This document shows positions 42,088 to 53,282 of a stretch of 64,000 bases of DNA, one piece after another. The notes beneath the pieces are model-generated. The model saw only the letters and a program-made list of their open reading frames with translations. It made no database searches and was not told the origin of the DNA. Position numbers and translations under genes: made by a program. The first letter of the stretch is position 1. The number at the start of each line of letters is the position of its first letter. The DNA comes from Azolla caroliniana (taxonomy: Eukaryota > Polypodiophyta), in NCBI GenBank assembly GCA_043228905.1, contig JBHGNT010000006.1, positions 22,816,001 to 22,880,000 on the forward strand. The letters run 5' to 3'.

Positions 42088-45070
42088 GTGGCTAAACGTA
42101 TAAGTCCCGAAGCCATCACCAACAACGTGCTTCGGGCTGTTTTGGATCTGCAACGGGGAGGGGACCATGAGGTCGACATACCCCCGGCATCAAAGATGAA
42201 AGCGTATTTCGGTCCCAACAGGGAAGGCATATCACACGTATGGCGGTCCCAACAGGGCTTTCGGGGGAGATTGCTCGTATATTAATGGAGTATGCATTCG
42301 TGCATATGAACCCAACGAGCATGCCGCAGAACAAGGCAGCCATCATCATCGGCGCGTATGAAGGAAACAAGATTGATTGGGGAATCATCACAAGCGAAGG
42401 ACTCCGCGCCGCCTTAGCTTCATTTCAGTCCGGTAAGAAGATGTTGTCTGTTCTTACCCACTTTTTGATGGTTCGATACCCACCCTCTTCTCTTCCTTCC
42501 CCTCGCACACTCACGTCCCCACCACCACCACGAAGGCCGAAAGAGAAATTTGTTGCCATCAGCCACGAAGCATGGGAGGAGCCCACATCGCCTCCACCTC
42601 CTGCCGTTGACCAAAACCCCGCATCTGCACCACCACCCACTCAACCCCAACAAAAAAGGGCAGTTTCCGAGACCTGCCAAGAATGGGAGGAGGAGGTAGC
42701 CGCGGAAGATAACACGGCCGATGATGTCACCATTCGACAACCAACGTCGCGCCCCTCGGTAACTTCCCCAGAGCCTAGCCCATGCCCCAACACACAGCAG
42801 GTTGCACCACCACGACCCCAGAAAAGGAAGCAGGCGGAGGAAACAACACTACCGGCCCCGGCACCCCAAACACAGCCGAGCAAGAGAAGACGACTCAACC
42901 GCGAGTCCTCGGAAGAACAGAAAGAGCCACAACAGGAGCAAGCATTAGTTGTTAGACAGAGCAACCTGGCCATCATCCCTGAGGAGGCATCGCTGAACCA
43001 GGGAAAGATTGAGCATGGGCAAACAACGCAAATCTCGGAGGATGAAGTTCTCGGGTATAAGGACCTCCCCGCGGAGGCTTACGAATTTAGTGCGCTCCTA
43101 CGCCTCGGTACGACATTCGAGCTGGTCGACTTCCTCGCTAGAGCCCAAGTCGCGGCAGCCGCTCGAATGGCGAAAGAGCACGCCGAAACAAAAATGATTC
43201 AACGCACGTTAATAGGTGAAATTGAGCCCCAGGAGGACAGGGCTTTACAAAAAATCGGGAGAAAGAAGCAGGCAAAACAGGCCGCTCTCCTCATGGAGGT
43301 CCCCGAGTTGAACAGGGTCCTTATTGAGGCATATATGGACCTGGATCGCACTACGCGGGCAACCAAAGACATGGCCCGAAAGATAAAAATAAACCAAAAA
43401 CAGGCTAAGATGGCTATAGAATTATGGCACGCTGCGAAACAGAAGCTAGCAGCCTGGGAGCAAAACCAGCCGGAACAACAACTCTTGAGCCTTCCGGCCA
43501 TGACCACTGAGGCCCTCCCAGCCCCTCCACGCCTAACAATGATGGATGAAAGCACTGTCACAGATTCAATCCTGACGATGCAGGCCAGTACACAAACGGA
43601 CTCGTTACAAATGGTTGATGCCTGCACAACAACCGAGGTGGCCACGCCCATGGAGAAGACCGAGATACCACCCCCTCGTGCACCCAAGGAGGTGGCAACC
43701 CAAACAGAACCCCCGCTCCGGGATTACCGCGCGGAGCTTAAAGAAGAACAACGGCGAACCGAGAGACACGAACAATGGCATCAAGAGGCGATGGCTTGCC
43801 TAAAAGAAGAAGCTTCCAAGCAAATGGCCGAGATTAGAGCCCAGGCCGACCAAAGGATACACGAGCAGAACGAAGCACTGGGCCGGTACAAGCGCAAGCC
43901 GCGGGCAAAGAAGCCGAACTCAAAAACAAGCTGGAGGAATACGCAGCCACAGTGGCAAAGAAAGAGAAGGAGGTTCTAGACCTACAGGCCGCGCTCAACA
44001 ATGCGAAAGACTGAAACCATCGGCAGGAGGAAAGAAATCGCCAACGGGAGGAGAGAATGATCGCGGAGAATGCCGAGCTGCAGAGTCATCGTACGACCCT
44101 TAAAGAAATGGCTGACGAGTTTTTCATCAAATGCAAGCTACTTTCGGAGCAAAAAGACGAATTATCGGATTCCTACTTCGCCCTACAAGAAGAGAGAATC
44201 GTCGAACGGGAACAAGTCCGGGCCACGTGTCAAAAAGAACAGGAGCAAGCCACCGAAGAACTCACCAAGCGTTACGAGCAGGCTATCCATCTCGTAACCA
44301 CGGATGCAAAGAACACTCAAGCCATCTATGAACTACGAGCACAGAAGCTTCAGGCCGAGGTCGACGGCTTAAAACAGGAATTAGCAACCATCCGAGCATA
44401 GCCCGGCATGGATGAGACACGCATCAGAATACTGATCGAGAAACAGCATCAACACCTTACCAAAAAGGTCGAGGAAACATTAAGTCGCGCAGGAGACGAA
44501 TGGGCAGCCCAAGCTGCCAAATTGCATATTTTACGCGCCAACGCCGAGAACCGGCGGAAGGAGGGCCGCGGCTTCTACAAAATGGACGAAGCCAGCATAC
44601 AAAACCTGCGTGCAGATTTAACCGAGGATTACCAGTCCTTGGCAAAATCTCACACCGCGGCAATCGAGCAAATAATGGAGGACTTCAATGACGGTCAGAT
44701 GCTGTTTCGCTTGGAAGCAGAAGCCTTCGAACGAGAACGACTCACAGCCATCCCAACCAGCCCTCCAACGGCCACAGAGCAAAAGGAAGAACCTTCCAGC
44801 AAGGAGATCACGGACACGACACAGGAGGAACTTGCCCCAGCCAACAGACATCCTACGGACGCCCACACGGTACCAGATCCAGTCGAAGTAGAGATCAGCG
44901 CCCTCAAACCCACACCCCCACCAGAAGAATCGGTCGCACTTGAGGCGGACGCCCGAAAAGATATGACACCCCCGGACCAAACTCAACCCCCCGCACCGAC
45001 AGTCCAACCAGACCACCCTGCCATCACCCCGGACCCCGAAAACATCCTCGACATCTTAAAAGAGGAATGA
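42088..45070 (+). pseudogene. GypX-3 extra ORF (~990 codons, Pro-rich and coiled-coil), lightly broken
   Basis: Downstream of integrase, in sense. N-terminal block: KRISPEAITNNVLRAVLDLQ, GGDHEVDIPP and YAFVHMNPTSMPQNKAAIII, then DWGIITSEGLRAALASF. A Pro/Gln/Glu-rich low-complexity region (about 42480-42990) comes next, then a helical part with LRLGTTFELVDFLARAQVAA, and long heptad-like coiled coils (43730-44640: EAELKNKLEEYAATVAKKEK, QEQATEELTKRYEQAIHL). A Pro-rich acidic tail ends DPENILDILKEE. Breaks: a frame change near 42235, another near 43900, TGA at 44012-44014 and TAG at 44399-44401. The two N-terminal blocks recur in the minus-strand remnant at 2350-3117, which argues for a real conserved protein. 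No env-like signal peptide or transmembrane segment is evident. Function unknown. Confidence 0.8.
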
Positions 45071-45137
45071 AACGAGGATCACGCCTAAAAGGCAATTTTT
45101 GTAATATTGTTAGTATTTTGTAAGTCGTGGGTCCGAC

Positions 45138-45168
45138 GGACAAGGTCCTGTCCCACGTGCATGTCAGG
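45138..45168 (+). promoter_or_regulatory. Stem-loop upstream of the GypX-3 3' LTR
   Basis: GGAC-AAG-GTCC (45138-45148), then TGTCCCA, with the LTR 20 bases after the stem. Compared with GTGC-AAG-GCAC in GypX-1 and GypX-2, two stem pairs differ and both are compensated, which supports a paired RNA or DNA structure. Confidence 0.7.
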
Positions 45169-45550
45169 TGTTGTCCAGAGGACAGAAATGTAAAATTAGG
45201 AAATTAGCAAACGTCGAGTCCGAGTATCACGGGCCACCGACGGCTCGGCTGTGTATTAGGGGGAAAAGTTATTTAAATGAGGACCAGTACCTCAGAGTGG
45301 GGGGGAGAAGAAAAATATAGGCGGAAGCACTAGCTGAGTCCCTCGTAACTAGCTAATCTTGTAAGGTCACCGGCCGTAGGCCGTGTTCTGTAATCTCTTC
45401 TGTCGCAGTAATATATATGAATTGTGCCCAGTTTGCTCCATGTGTCTGTGCTTTGATTCATACCTATGATTTGAGCACCACCCACGCCTGTCCAGATCTC
45501 GTTAGTGTTTTCTCTCTGAGCACTGTCTCTCCCTCGACGCCTCTGTTACA
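45169..45550 (+). mobile_element. GypX-3 3' LTR
   Basis: Starts TGTTGTCCAGAGG, has a TATTTAAATG TATA-like box at about 45268-45277, and is proposed to end CTCTGTTACA (45550), giving 382 bp. No second copy is in the window, so the end is provisional. The 150 bp after it (45551-45699) hold nothing recognised. Confidence 0.55.
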
Positions 45551-45699
45551 AGCCTTCACGTACCACGCCCTTGAATACCGATAGCCGCAGATCTATCAAA
45601 GGTGTTCACCCCAAGGAATGGGTAACAATTGAAGACTGGAAGCAACAGAAGTTGGATACAACTCCCCAATCAACCTTGACTATCATCGATCTAAGGTTA

Positions 45700-46138
45700 T
45701 GTTACGAGCATGACCATATAATATCCCGTGGTAAGAATTTACCGTAGTATTCTATACACGTGGATAAGTGTGAGGGTTAAATGAGAGTGTAAAGAAGGGG
45801 AGGATTACTTTTAATCCTCAGGATTGAGACAACCCATTAGGTCAAGTGTGAACATGCCTGGGGGCCTTGGGTATCGCTATAAATAAGAGGCCTAGCTACC
45901 CTCATTTGATCATCTTTTGACTACATCGAGACTCTGCTCGTGTGGTGGGTCAACTCTTGTAGCGAGCGCGCCAGCACCAGGTACGACTCGACGCCACGGC
46001 GGTGGTATGGGACGCCGATCGAGGCTCGAGTCCGTCTCGATCCCTTCGCTCGGGGGTGGTCGGGTGGATCGGCACCCTTCTTTCTCTTTCTCCTTTCTAT
46101 CTATATTTTCATTATCCTTATCTTAAGCTTACATTAGT
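45700..46138 (+). mobile_element. Chromovirus LTR (5' or solo)
   Basis: Aligns with 52828-53282 from TGTTACG through TGACCATATAATATCCCGTG, GTGAGGGTTAAATGAGAGTG, CTATAAATA (TATA box) and the GC-rich R/U5. The last ~15 bases and the expected primer site are missing. Copia sequence follows instead. Confidence 0.88.
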
Positions 46139-46159
46139 ACTATGATCTATAATAGGTTA

Positions 46160-47921
46160 CGTGAACCGACAATGTCGGCTGTTCAGAGACGGCCAGTCGG
46201 CACAACTGAATCCGAGTCAGTCGACTCAGAGAGACCGACCGACTATGAGTCTGAGTCAGCAGAGTAGCTAAGGTCAATTGAAGAGTATGAGTTGGAGTCG
46301 TCCAACCTGGAGATGCCAATTGACGTGCAGGAACCCAAGCGATGAGAAGAGTTGGCAAAGACATCCGAAAGAGAGCCAACAACGAGTGGAAGGAGATACC
46401 CACTCAGAGAAAGGAAAGCACTGACAACACATGCCAGTCAATACATCCTCTTGCCTGATGAAGGTGAACTGGAGTGCTATGAAGAAGCCATTGTCGACGA
46501 GCATAGAGAGAAATGGCTGAGCGCGATGCAAGATGAGTTGGAATCCTTGCACGAGAATTACACCTACGACCTGGTAGAGCTGCCGAAAGGTAAGAGAGCA
46601 CTTAGGAATAAATGGGTCTACAAGGTGAAGACTGGAGAATCCGATAGTGAGCCTAGGTATAAAGCCCGCATAGTGGTGAAGGGTTTTCAACAGAAAATGG
46701 GCATCGACTTCGACGAAATATTCGCACCAGTCGTGAATATTACATCCATTCAAACTATTCTGAGTATAGTGGCCAGTATGGACCTGGAGATCCAACAGTT
46801 GGATGTCAAAACCACATTCTTACACGGGGAGCTAGAAGAAGAAATCTACATGCAGCAACCCAAAGGCTTTGAGGAGAAAGGGAAAGAGAACCTGGTGTGT
46901 CGACTAAAGAAAAGCTTGTACGGTCTGAAACAAGCTCCACACCAATGGTACAAGAAGTTCGAGTCCTTCATGATGGAACACCTGTTCCAGAGAACACATG
47001 CCGATCCCTGTGTGTTCGTCAAAAGGTACGAAGAAGGAGACTTCTTGATTATCTTGTTATATGTTGATGACATGTTGATAGTCGGTCAAGACACAAGGAA
47101 GATCGGAAGCTTGAAGAAAGCTCTAGGCAAGTCGTTTGCCATGAAAGACCTTGGACCGGCTAAACAGATCTTAGAAATGCATATAGTTCGAGACAGAACT
47201 CAAAAGGTGTTATGGTTGTCACGACTCACAACAAAAGTATATGACGAAGATCCTAGAAAGGTTTAACATGTCGGACGCAAAGCCGGTCGGCTCGATGTTG
47301 CCAACAAATTGCAGGTTGAATGCGAAGTAGTGCTCGAAAGGGGAGAAGGAGAAGGCCGAGATGAGGAAGGTACCATATGCCTCGGCCGTCGGCAGTCTAA
47401 TGTATGCTATGGTCTATACGAGACCAGACATAGCATTTGTTGTGGGAGCAGTAAGCCGATATTTGAGTAATCCAGGAAGAGAACACTAGGCAGCGGTGAA
47501 GTGGATACTTAGGTACTTAAAAGGCACCTCAGGGGTGTGTCTAGGGTATGGTGTCGGAAAACCTGTGCTGGAAGGTTTTACTGACTTGGACATGTCGGGA
47601 GATGTAGACTCAAGTCGATCCACGTCAGGGTACGTGATGACCTATGGAGGGGGAGCAGTGTCGTGGCAATCACGATTGCAAAAGTCTGTAGCCTTGTTGA
47701 CTACAGAGGCAGATTAGATGGCAGCGGTAGAGCTAATTTGGATGAGAAATTTTCTCAACGAGCTAGGGATGAAGCAGAAGGAGTTCTTGCTTCACGGTGA
47801 CAGCCAGAGTGCCATACATCTTGCCAAGAATGCTGCATATCACTCCCGGACCAAGCACATACAAAGAAGGTATCACTGGCTGTGGGAGAAAGTCGTAGAA
47901 GGGGAGAGTTTACACTTGTGA
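46160..47921 (+). pseudogene. CopC reverse transcriptase and RNase H
   Basis: A third copia family. ERKALTTHASQYILLPDEGE leads into RT: ALRNKWVYKVKTGESDSEPR, IDFDEIFAPVVNITSIQTIL, LDVKTTFLHGELEEEIYMQQ, KKSLYGLKQAPHQWYKKF and catalytic LYVDDMLIVGQ, then FAMKDLGPAKQILEMHI. After a frameshift near 47260 RNase H reads MKWILRYLKGTSGVCLGYG, DVDSSRSTSGYVMTYGGGAV and HSRTKHIQRRYHW. Stops lie near 47716 and 47919. Gag, protease, integrase and the 5' LTR are absent. The left edge abuts a chromovirus LTR at 46138. Confidence 0.9.
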
Positions 47922-48031
47922 AGATCCACATGGATAACAATGGATCCAACATGCTCATGAAGAACCTACCTATGGACAGACTTAAAGTATGTCGACAGAA
48001 GACAGGATTGATTGACTCCCTCCCACAGGAG

Positions 48032-48605
48032 TGAAGGGGGAGTTTCTTGGGAATATGTCCCTCTAGTGGGAGGAACCGACTGTTCGGAAGTAGCCAACAG
48101 TCGAAGAGTCGAAGGAACCAACTATTCGGAAATAGCCGACAACCGATAGACGACAGTCGATGAGTCGACATAGAGAGTCAATTGTTTGAACAGATTATTA
48201 TTATTATTATAGTAATAATAATAGTAATGATATGTAGCAGTGGATACAATTGTAAATAGTCCATACGATGTATTAGTATAAATACATATAGGGCAAGCAT
48301 AGTAAAGTGTGACGACAACAGAAGTGTGCGAAAGTGAGATGCTAGCCAAGTAGAGAGAGAGAGAGCGGCGCCATAGCTATGTGCATAACAGCAGACGCCA
48401 AGAACCCTGTGAGGGTGATACACTCAGAAAGAGTGTTGTAATATCGCCCTTGTATATCCACTGTATAGTGAAGCTTACTCTCTCGTGGTTTTCTCCCGAT
48501 TTTTAGGGTTTCCATGTAAATCTCTGTGTATTGTGTCGTTGTGTGCCTGTGTAGTGTATTTTCAGCATCGTTTGATCTTGTGGTTTTATGAATCAATTCT
48601 CAACA
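48032..48605 (+). mobile_element. CopC polypurine tract and 3' LTR
   Basis: The polypurine tract GTGAAGGGGGAG (48031-48042) precedes a sequence TTCTTGGGAATATGTCCC, which looks like an LTR start with mutated TG, running to TTCTCAACA at 48605 (about 563 bp). It contains TATAAATAC near 48280 and a GAGAGAGAGAGAG run. No 5' LTR is present for comparison. Confidence 0.65.
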
Positions 48606-48619
48606 GATAACTCTTTCTT

Positions 48620-49640
48620 GTTTTTTTTCTATTCTTTCTTCTCCCAATCTAATCATGTATAGTCAATATGTTTTTTCTTTATTGATTCAATGATGTTGTA
48701 ATGGTAACAGATTGGTTGTGTAAAACATATTCATATGTGTATGAGATCAATACCTCATTTGACATATATTTGATATGTGATTCGTGTCGTATGCATACGA
48801 GGTTAATACCTCAATTGCGTATTACGTTCACATACATATGTTACATATGCGTATGAGATCAATACCTCGATTTCTAAGTAAATAATATGCTTTTGGTGTC
48901 ATATGCGTAAGAGGTCAATACCTCAATTGTGTATTACGATTAACCGTTATTTTTGGATGTTTCGTGTGTGTAGAGGCTATATGCCTTGATTACGTATCTC
49001 AAGATTACATCATTATTGGTTATTTGATGTTACAATTTTTTTAATGTATGCACATGTCGTCATGCATATATGTATTTGATCGTATATATGTGATAAATAT
49101 ACATATGTGTATATTAGTTATTACGTGATTTTTTTTCTGTGCTTTCTTCTCTCAATCTAATAATGTATAGCCAATATGTAATTTTTTTCATTGATTCAAT
49201 TATGTTGTAGTGGTATTAATTGATTGTATAAAACGTATACATATGTGAATGACATGAATACCTCATTTGACATATATTTGGTATGTGATTTGTGTCATAT
49301 GCATATGAGGTTAATACCTCAATTGCGTGTTATGCTCACATACATATGTTGTGTATGCGTATGAGGTCAATACCTCGATTTCTATGTAAATGATATGCGA
49401 TATTTCTCGTATGTGTAAGAGGTCAATACCTCAATTGCGTATTGCGTTCACCCTTATTTTAGATGTTTCGTGTGCGTAGAGGCTATATGCCTTGATTACG
49501 TATCTCGATTACATAATTCGTTAGCTATGTGATGTTACGATTTTTTTAACATATGCATATGTAATCACATGTATACGTATTTAATCTTATGCATGTGATA
49601 AACATAAATATGTGTATATTATTGTTTATTACGTGATTTT
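48620..49640. repeat. Two tandem 508-bp units, each with 56-bp periodic GAGGTCAATACCTC hairpins
   Basis: Unit boundaries are offset by exactly 508 bp (CAATCTAAT at 48645 and 49153). Each unit contains four 14-base inverted repeats GAG(G/A)T(C/T)AATACCTC (the first in unit 2 decayed) spaced exactly 56 bp apart: 48743, 48799, 48855, 48911 and 49251, 49307, 49363, 49419. A diverged fifth (GAGGCTATATGCCTT) lies at 48973 and 49479. This is satellite-like with higher-order structure. Confidence 0.9.
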
Positions 49641-50388
49641 ATATATCGAACATTGTCCTTTTCATGGAAAGGATCTTGGTGGCCATCCTCACATTTTTGT
49701 GAGAATGACATAGTCATCATCCCTTTTTCAACAATTTTTTTTGTAGACATCCCCGTTGGTCACTTCGATTTCGTTACGTAACGAAATGAGCATAGCCACA
49801 ATGATGTTGAGAACGTTGGGCTTGACCCACTTCATGTGAGGTCGCTCCTATGACACACATATCCAACATCCCTCCCTCATTACATGGATACGATGCCACC
49901 ATGAGATCATTCTTACGAAAGGCATTCATGATGATGTAACCATGTGATGGGCCACGTGGACCTAGTATAAAAAGAGGGCTCATTTGGCTTGACCATTAGG
50001 TTGCACTTCGGCGTATGCCATCATAATTATGAGACTTGAGGTTAGGTAACATACCAACATAGTTTGTGGTAAACAAGGGGGAAATAATGACACTTGACAT
50101 ATATGGTTCTTTTAAAAAACATATATGGGCAAATGTCTCGCATATCTCTTATGCGCATAAAACATTACATTCTTGATACATATGACTATAACACATGTTT
50201 AGACTTTAGGTATAAGTGCACTTTGGGGTCCTCGTAATAGGACTTAAAGAGCCGAAACCACATTCGTGGGCATAGAAACATTGTTTATTGTTAGCATGTT
50301 TTCGTGTATAAACTATTCATGATGCGAACATACATGGTCGACCCTCGGGGAGCCGCCGTGAAAAACATGCAGAGGGTCGACCCTCAGG
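49641..50388. other. No recognised gene
   Basis: Probably the 5' internal or gag region of the chromovirus, but I find no gag motif. A GGTCGACCCTC(G/A)GGGAGC phrase is repeated at 50337 and 50374. The frames on both strands are short. Confidence 0.5.
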
Positions 50389-50458
50389 GAGCACTATGAG
50401 ATTGCCGAAGTTGGGACATACGACTCATAGTCCAAACTTCAGCAATCTCATAGTGCTC
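50389..50458. repeat. 28-bp inverted repeat with 14-base loop
   Basis: Arms 50389-50416 and 50431-50458 (GAGCACTATGAGATTGC...) pair with two mismatches. Located at the start of the recognisable chromovirus pol. Confidence 0.9.
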
Positions 50459-52849
50459 TCGAGGCACGTATCATTGGTTCAGATATGGGGAATACAATCC
50501 ACCGTAAGTGATCACACTTATTGGGTGCACTTGGCTGATGGAAGAGTAGAGTACATCAGCGCGGCGATTCATTCATTAGGAATTTCTATTGATACTTATA
50601 TAGAGGAAGTAGACTTCCATGTAATGAATCTTTGAACCACTGATGTAATATTGGGTTATCCCTGGTTTTATAATAAAAAGTCTTCTTTTTCTATTGATTG
50701 GGTTCACCATTCCATCTCTTTTGTACTGAACGATTGTATTCATTTTATTCAATGTGTAAATAAACAATCTCTTTCGATTGTTTCCTCTCCATCAATATCG
50801 GAGTTGTCTTGTCTTGTGATCCGAACATTCACGTTTATAATATCGATAATGTCTTGGGTCAATTATCATATTTTGAACAACAACTCGATGAAATCTTAAA
50901 TGATTTTCCTGATGTTTTTTGAAGTGAACTACTACATGGGTTACCTCCTAAATGTAATATAGACCATTGTATAGATATTGTACCTGGTGTTGCACCAATA
51001 ACTATACCTCCTTATCGCTTAAGTCAATCCGAAGAGGATGAGGTACCTAAGCAACTCAAGGACTATTTACGAATGGGTTATATACGTTATAGTAAATCTC
51101 CATGGGGTGTTCCTGTTCTCTTGGTAAAAAAGAAAGAGGGCACCTGGTGTATGTGTATTAATTACCAATGCTTCAATAAAATGAGGATCAAGAATTCATA
51201 TCCATTACCCCGAGATGACGATCTAATTGACTGTCTTGATGGAGCTCGGTATTTTACGAAACTTGATCTCTGTACGGGCTACCATCAAATTCGTATAAAT
51301 GAGGAAGATGTTCCTAAAACGGCATTTCGTATGCACTATGGCCATTACGAGTTTGACCAATGCTCCAGCCACATTTCAACAAGAAATGAATGACATTTTT
51401 CAAGAACAACTTGGAAAATTTGTCGTTATTTTCTTTGATGATATTCTAGTTTATAGTCATACATTAGAAGAACATGCTAAGCATGTCCGCTTTGTTTTAC
51501 AAACATTGCGTGACAAACAGTTTTACACGAAGATCTCAAAATGTGAGTTCTTCAAGAAATCAATTACTTATCTTGGACATCTCATAACCGAACAAGGAAT
51601 TGATCCTTCTTGCATCGACAAAGTCAAACCTTGGCCCACTCTTCAGAATATTTGAGAAGTTCGATCATTCCTTGGTTTTGTCGGGTTTTTGTGAAAATCT
51701 CTTCGTAATTACTCCCAATTGACGACACCAATTTACTGATGTTCTCAAAGGTCAAACACATAAGTCTACAAAACTTGTTGTGTGGAATGCTACACTAGAC
51801 CTCGCCTTTAAGGAACTCAAGGACTTAGTGTGCAAGGCTCCTTCACTTCTTTTACTAGATCCTTCAAAACCTTTTCAGGTTGAAACTGACGCAAGTGATT
51901 ATGCTATAGGTGTTGTCTTATATCAAGATGGTAAACCAATAACATTTGAGAATAAGAAACTTGATTCTGCTCAGTTTCGATATACCGTTCAAGAAAATGA
52001 GTTATTTGCAATTATTCATGTGCTCAAGACATGGCACCATTATCTTTATGGAAATAGTTTTGTGGAAACTACGGACCATGAGTATGTGAAATATTTTTGT
52101 GACCAACAAGACCTGAAGGGTCATAAGGCACGATGGGCAAATCTCATCCAAGACTTTGATTTTTCCATATGATATCATAAAGGTTCCATGAACACTGTCA
52201 TTGATGCATTAAATTGCATCCGTGAAGTTAACATGCTTAGCTTCACTGAAATAACATAAGATCTTTATGATCACCTTCGAGGAAAGTATCCTGATTACAG
52301 TTATTTTATGAAATAATGAGCAAGAGTTGAGTTTGGAATAGACATCACCACATCCTCGAAAGAATACTTCCACATTCCTAACGGTTCGCTCTACGGTAAT
52401 GGGAAGGTTTGTGTTCCTAATTTACCTGTATACGGGTAAGTGCGCTAATTTAGCCCCACGATTTTGTGGACCTTTTATAGTCCTCAAACGGGTTGGTTCA
52501 TCAACCTATCATCTCGCTCTTCCTGATGGCGTTGAAATCTATCTAGTTTTTCATGTAAGTCGTCTAAGAACTTTTCGGTTCTAGCGACAATACACTGACA
52601 ATTGAAACTCTGGTTACTTCTAAAGAATTATCTTCTAAACCACATGTACCAGAAAGAATTCTCGATGTTAAAACAAAAAAATTGCGTTCTAAAATAATCT
52701 GGGAATTTAAAATTAAATGGATGGATAAGTCTCTTGAAGATGCCACATGGGAACGTGAAAATACTCTTAGAACTAACTTCCCTAACTTTCCATTGCAAGA
52801 GTGCAATGTTTTAAAGAGGGGGGAATATGTTACGGGTGTGACCATATAA
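50459..52849 (+). pseudogene. Chromovirus pol: protease, RT, RNase H, deleted integrase, chromodomain
   Basis: Protease tail [79 protein letters not shown], then after a frameshift near 51350 [17 protein letters not shown] and catalytic VVIFFDDILVYS. RNase H: FQVETDASDYAIGVVLYQDG, ENELFAIIHVLKTWHHYLYG. The integrase retains only its first lines (FHIPNGSLYGNGKVCVPNL) and its end (GPFIVLKRVGSSTYHLALPD), so the D-D-E core is deleted between about 52416 and 52440. A chromodomain (52610-52849) reads KIIWEFKIKWMDKSLEDATW, in frame to a TAA at 52847-52849 inside the 3' LTR. Multiple stops. Confidence 0.88.
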
Positions 52850-53282
52850 TATCCCGTGGTGAGAATTTACCGTAGTATTCTATACATGTGGATGACATGT
52901 GAGGGTTAAATGAGAGTGTAAAGAAAGGGAGGATTACTTTTAATCGTCGGGATTGAGACAATCCATTAGGCCAAATGTGAACTTGCCTTGGGGTCTTAGG
53001 TCTAGCTATAAATATGAGGCCTAACTACCCTCATTGGACAGATTGTCGACTACGTTGAGACTTTGACATTATAGTGGGTCAACTCTTGTAGCGAGCGCGC
53101 CAGCACCAAGTACGACTCAACACCACAACGGTGTTATGGGACGCCGATCAAGGCTCGAGTCCGTCTCGATCCCTTTGCTAGGGGGTGGTCGGGTGGATCG
53201 GCACCCTTCTTTCTCTCTCTCCTTTCTTATTTATCTATCTTTTATCCTTATCATATGCTGACATTAGATCATAACTCTAACA
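52828..53282 (+). mobile_element. Chromovirus 3' LTR
   Basis: 455 bp, TGTTACGGG...CTAACA, preceded by the polypurine tract AAGAGGGGGGAATA. Matches 45700-46138 and 13134-13318. CTATAAATATGAGGCC is the TATA region. Confidence 0.9.

Noticed and set aside
42420-43687. Minus-strand open frames of 70-160 codons
   Set aside because: They are shadows of the Pro/Glu-rich extra ORF on the plus strand.
48743-49432. Regularly spaced palindromic repeats resembling a CRISPR array
   Set aside because: Plant nuclear context, spacers themselves repeat with the 508-bp unit, and no cas genes. It is a satellite-like repeat.
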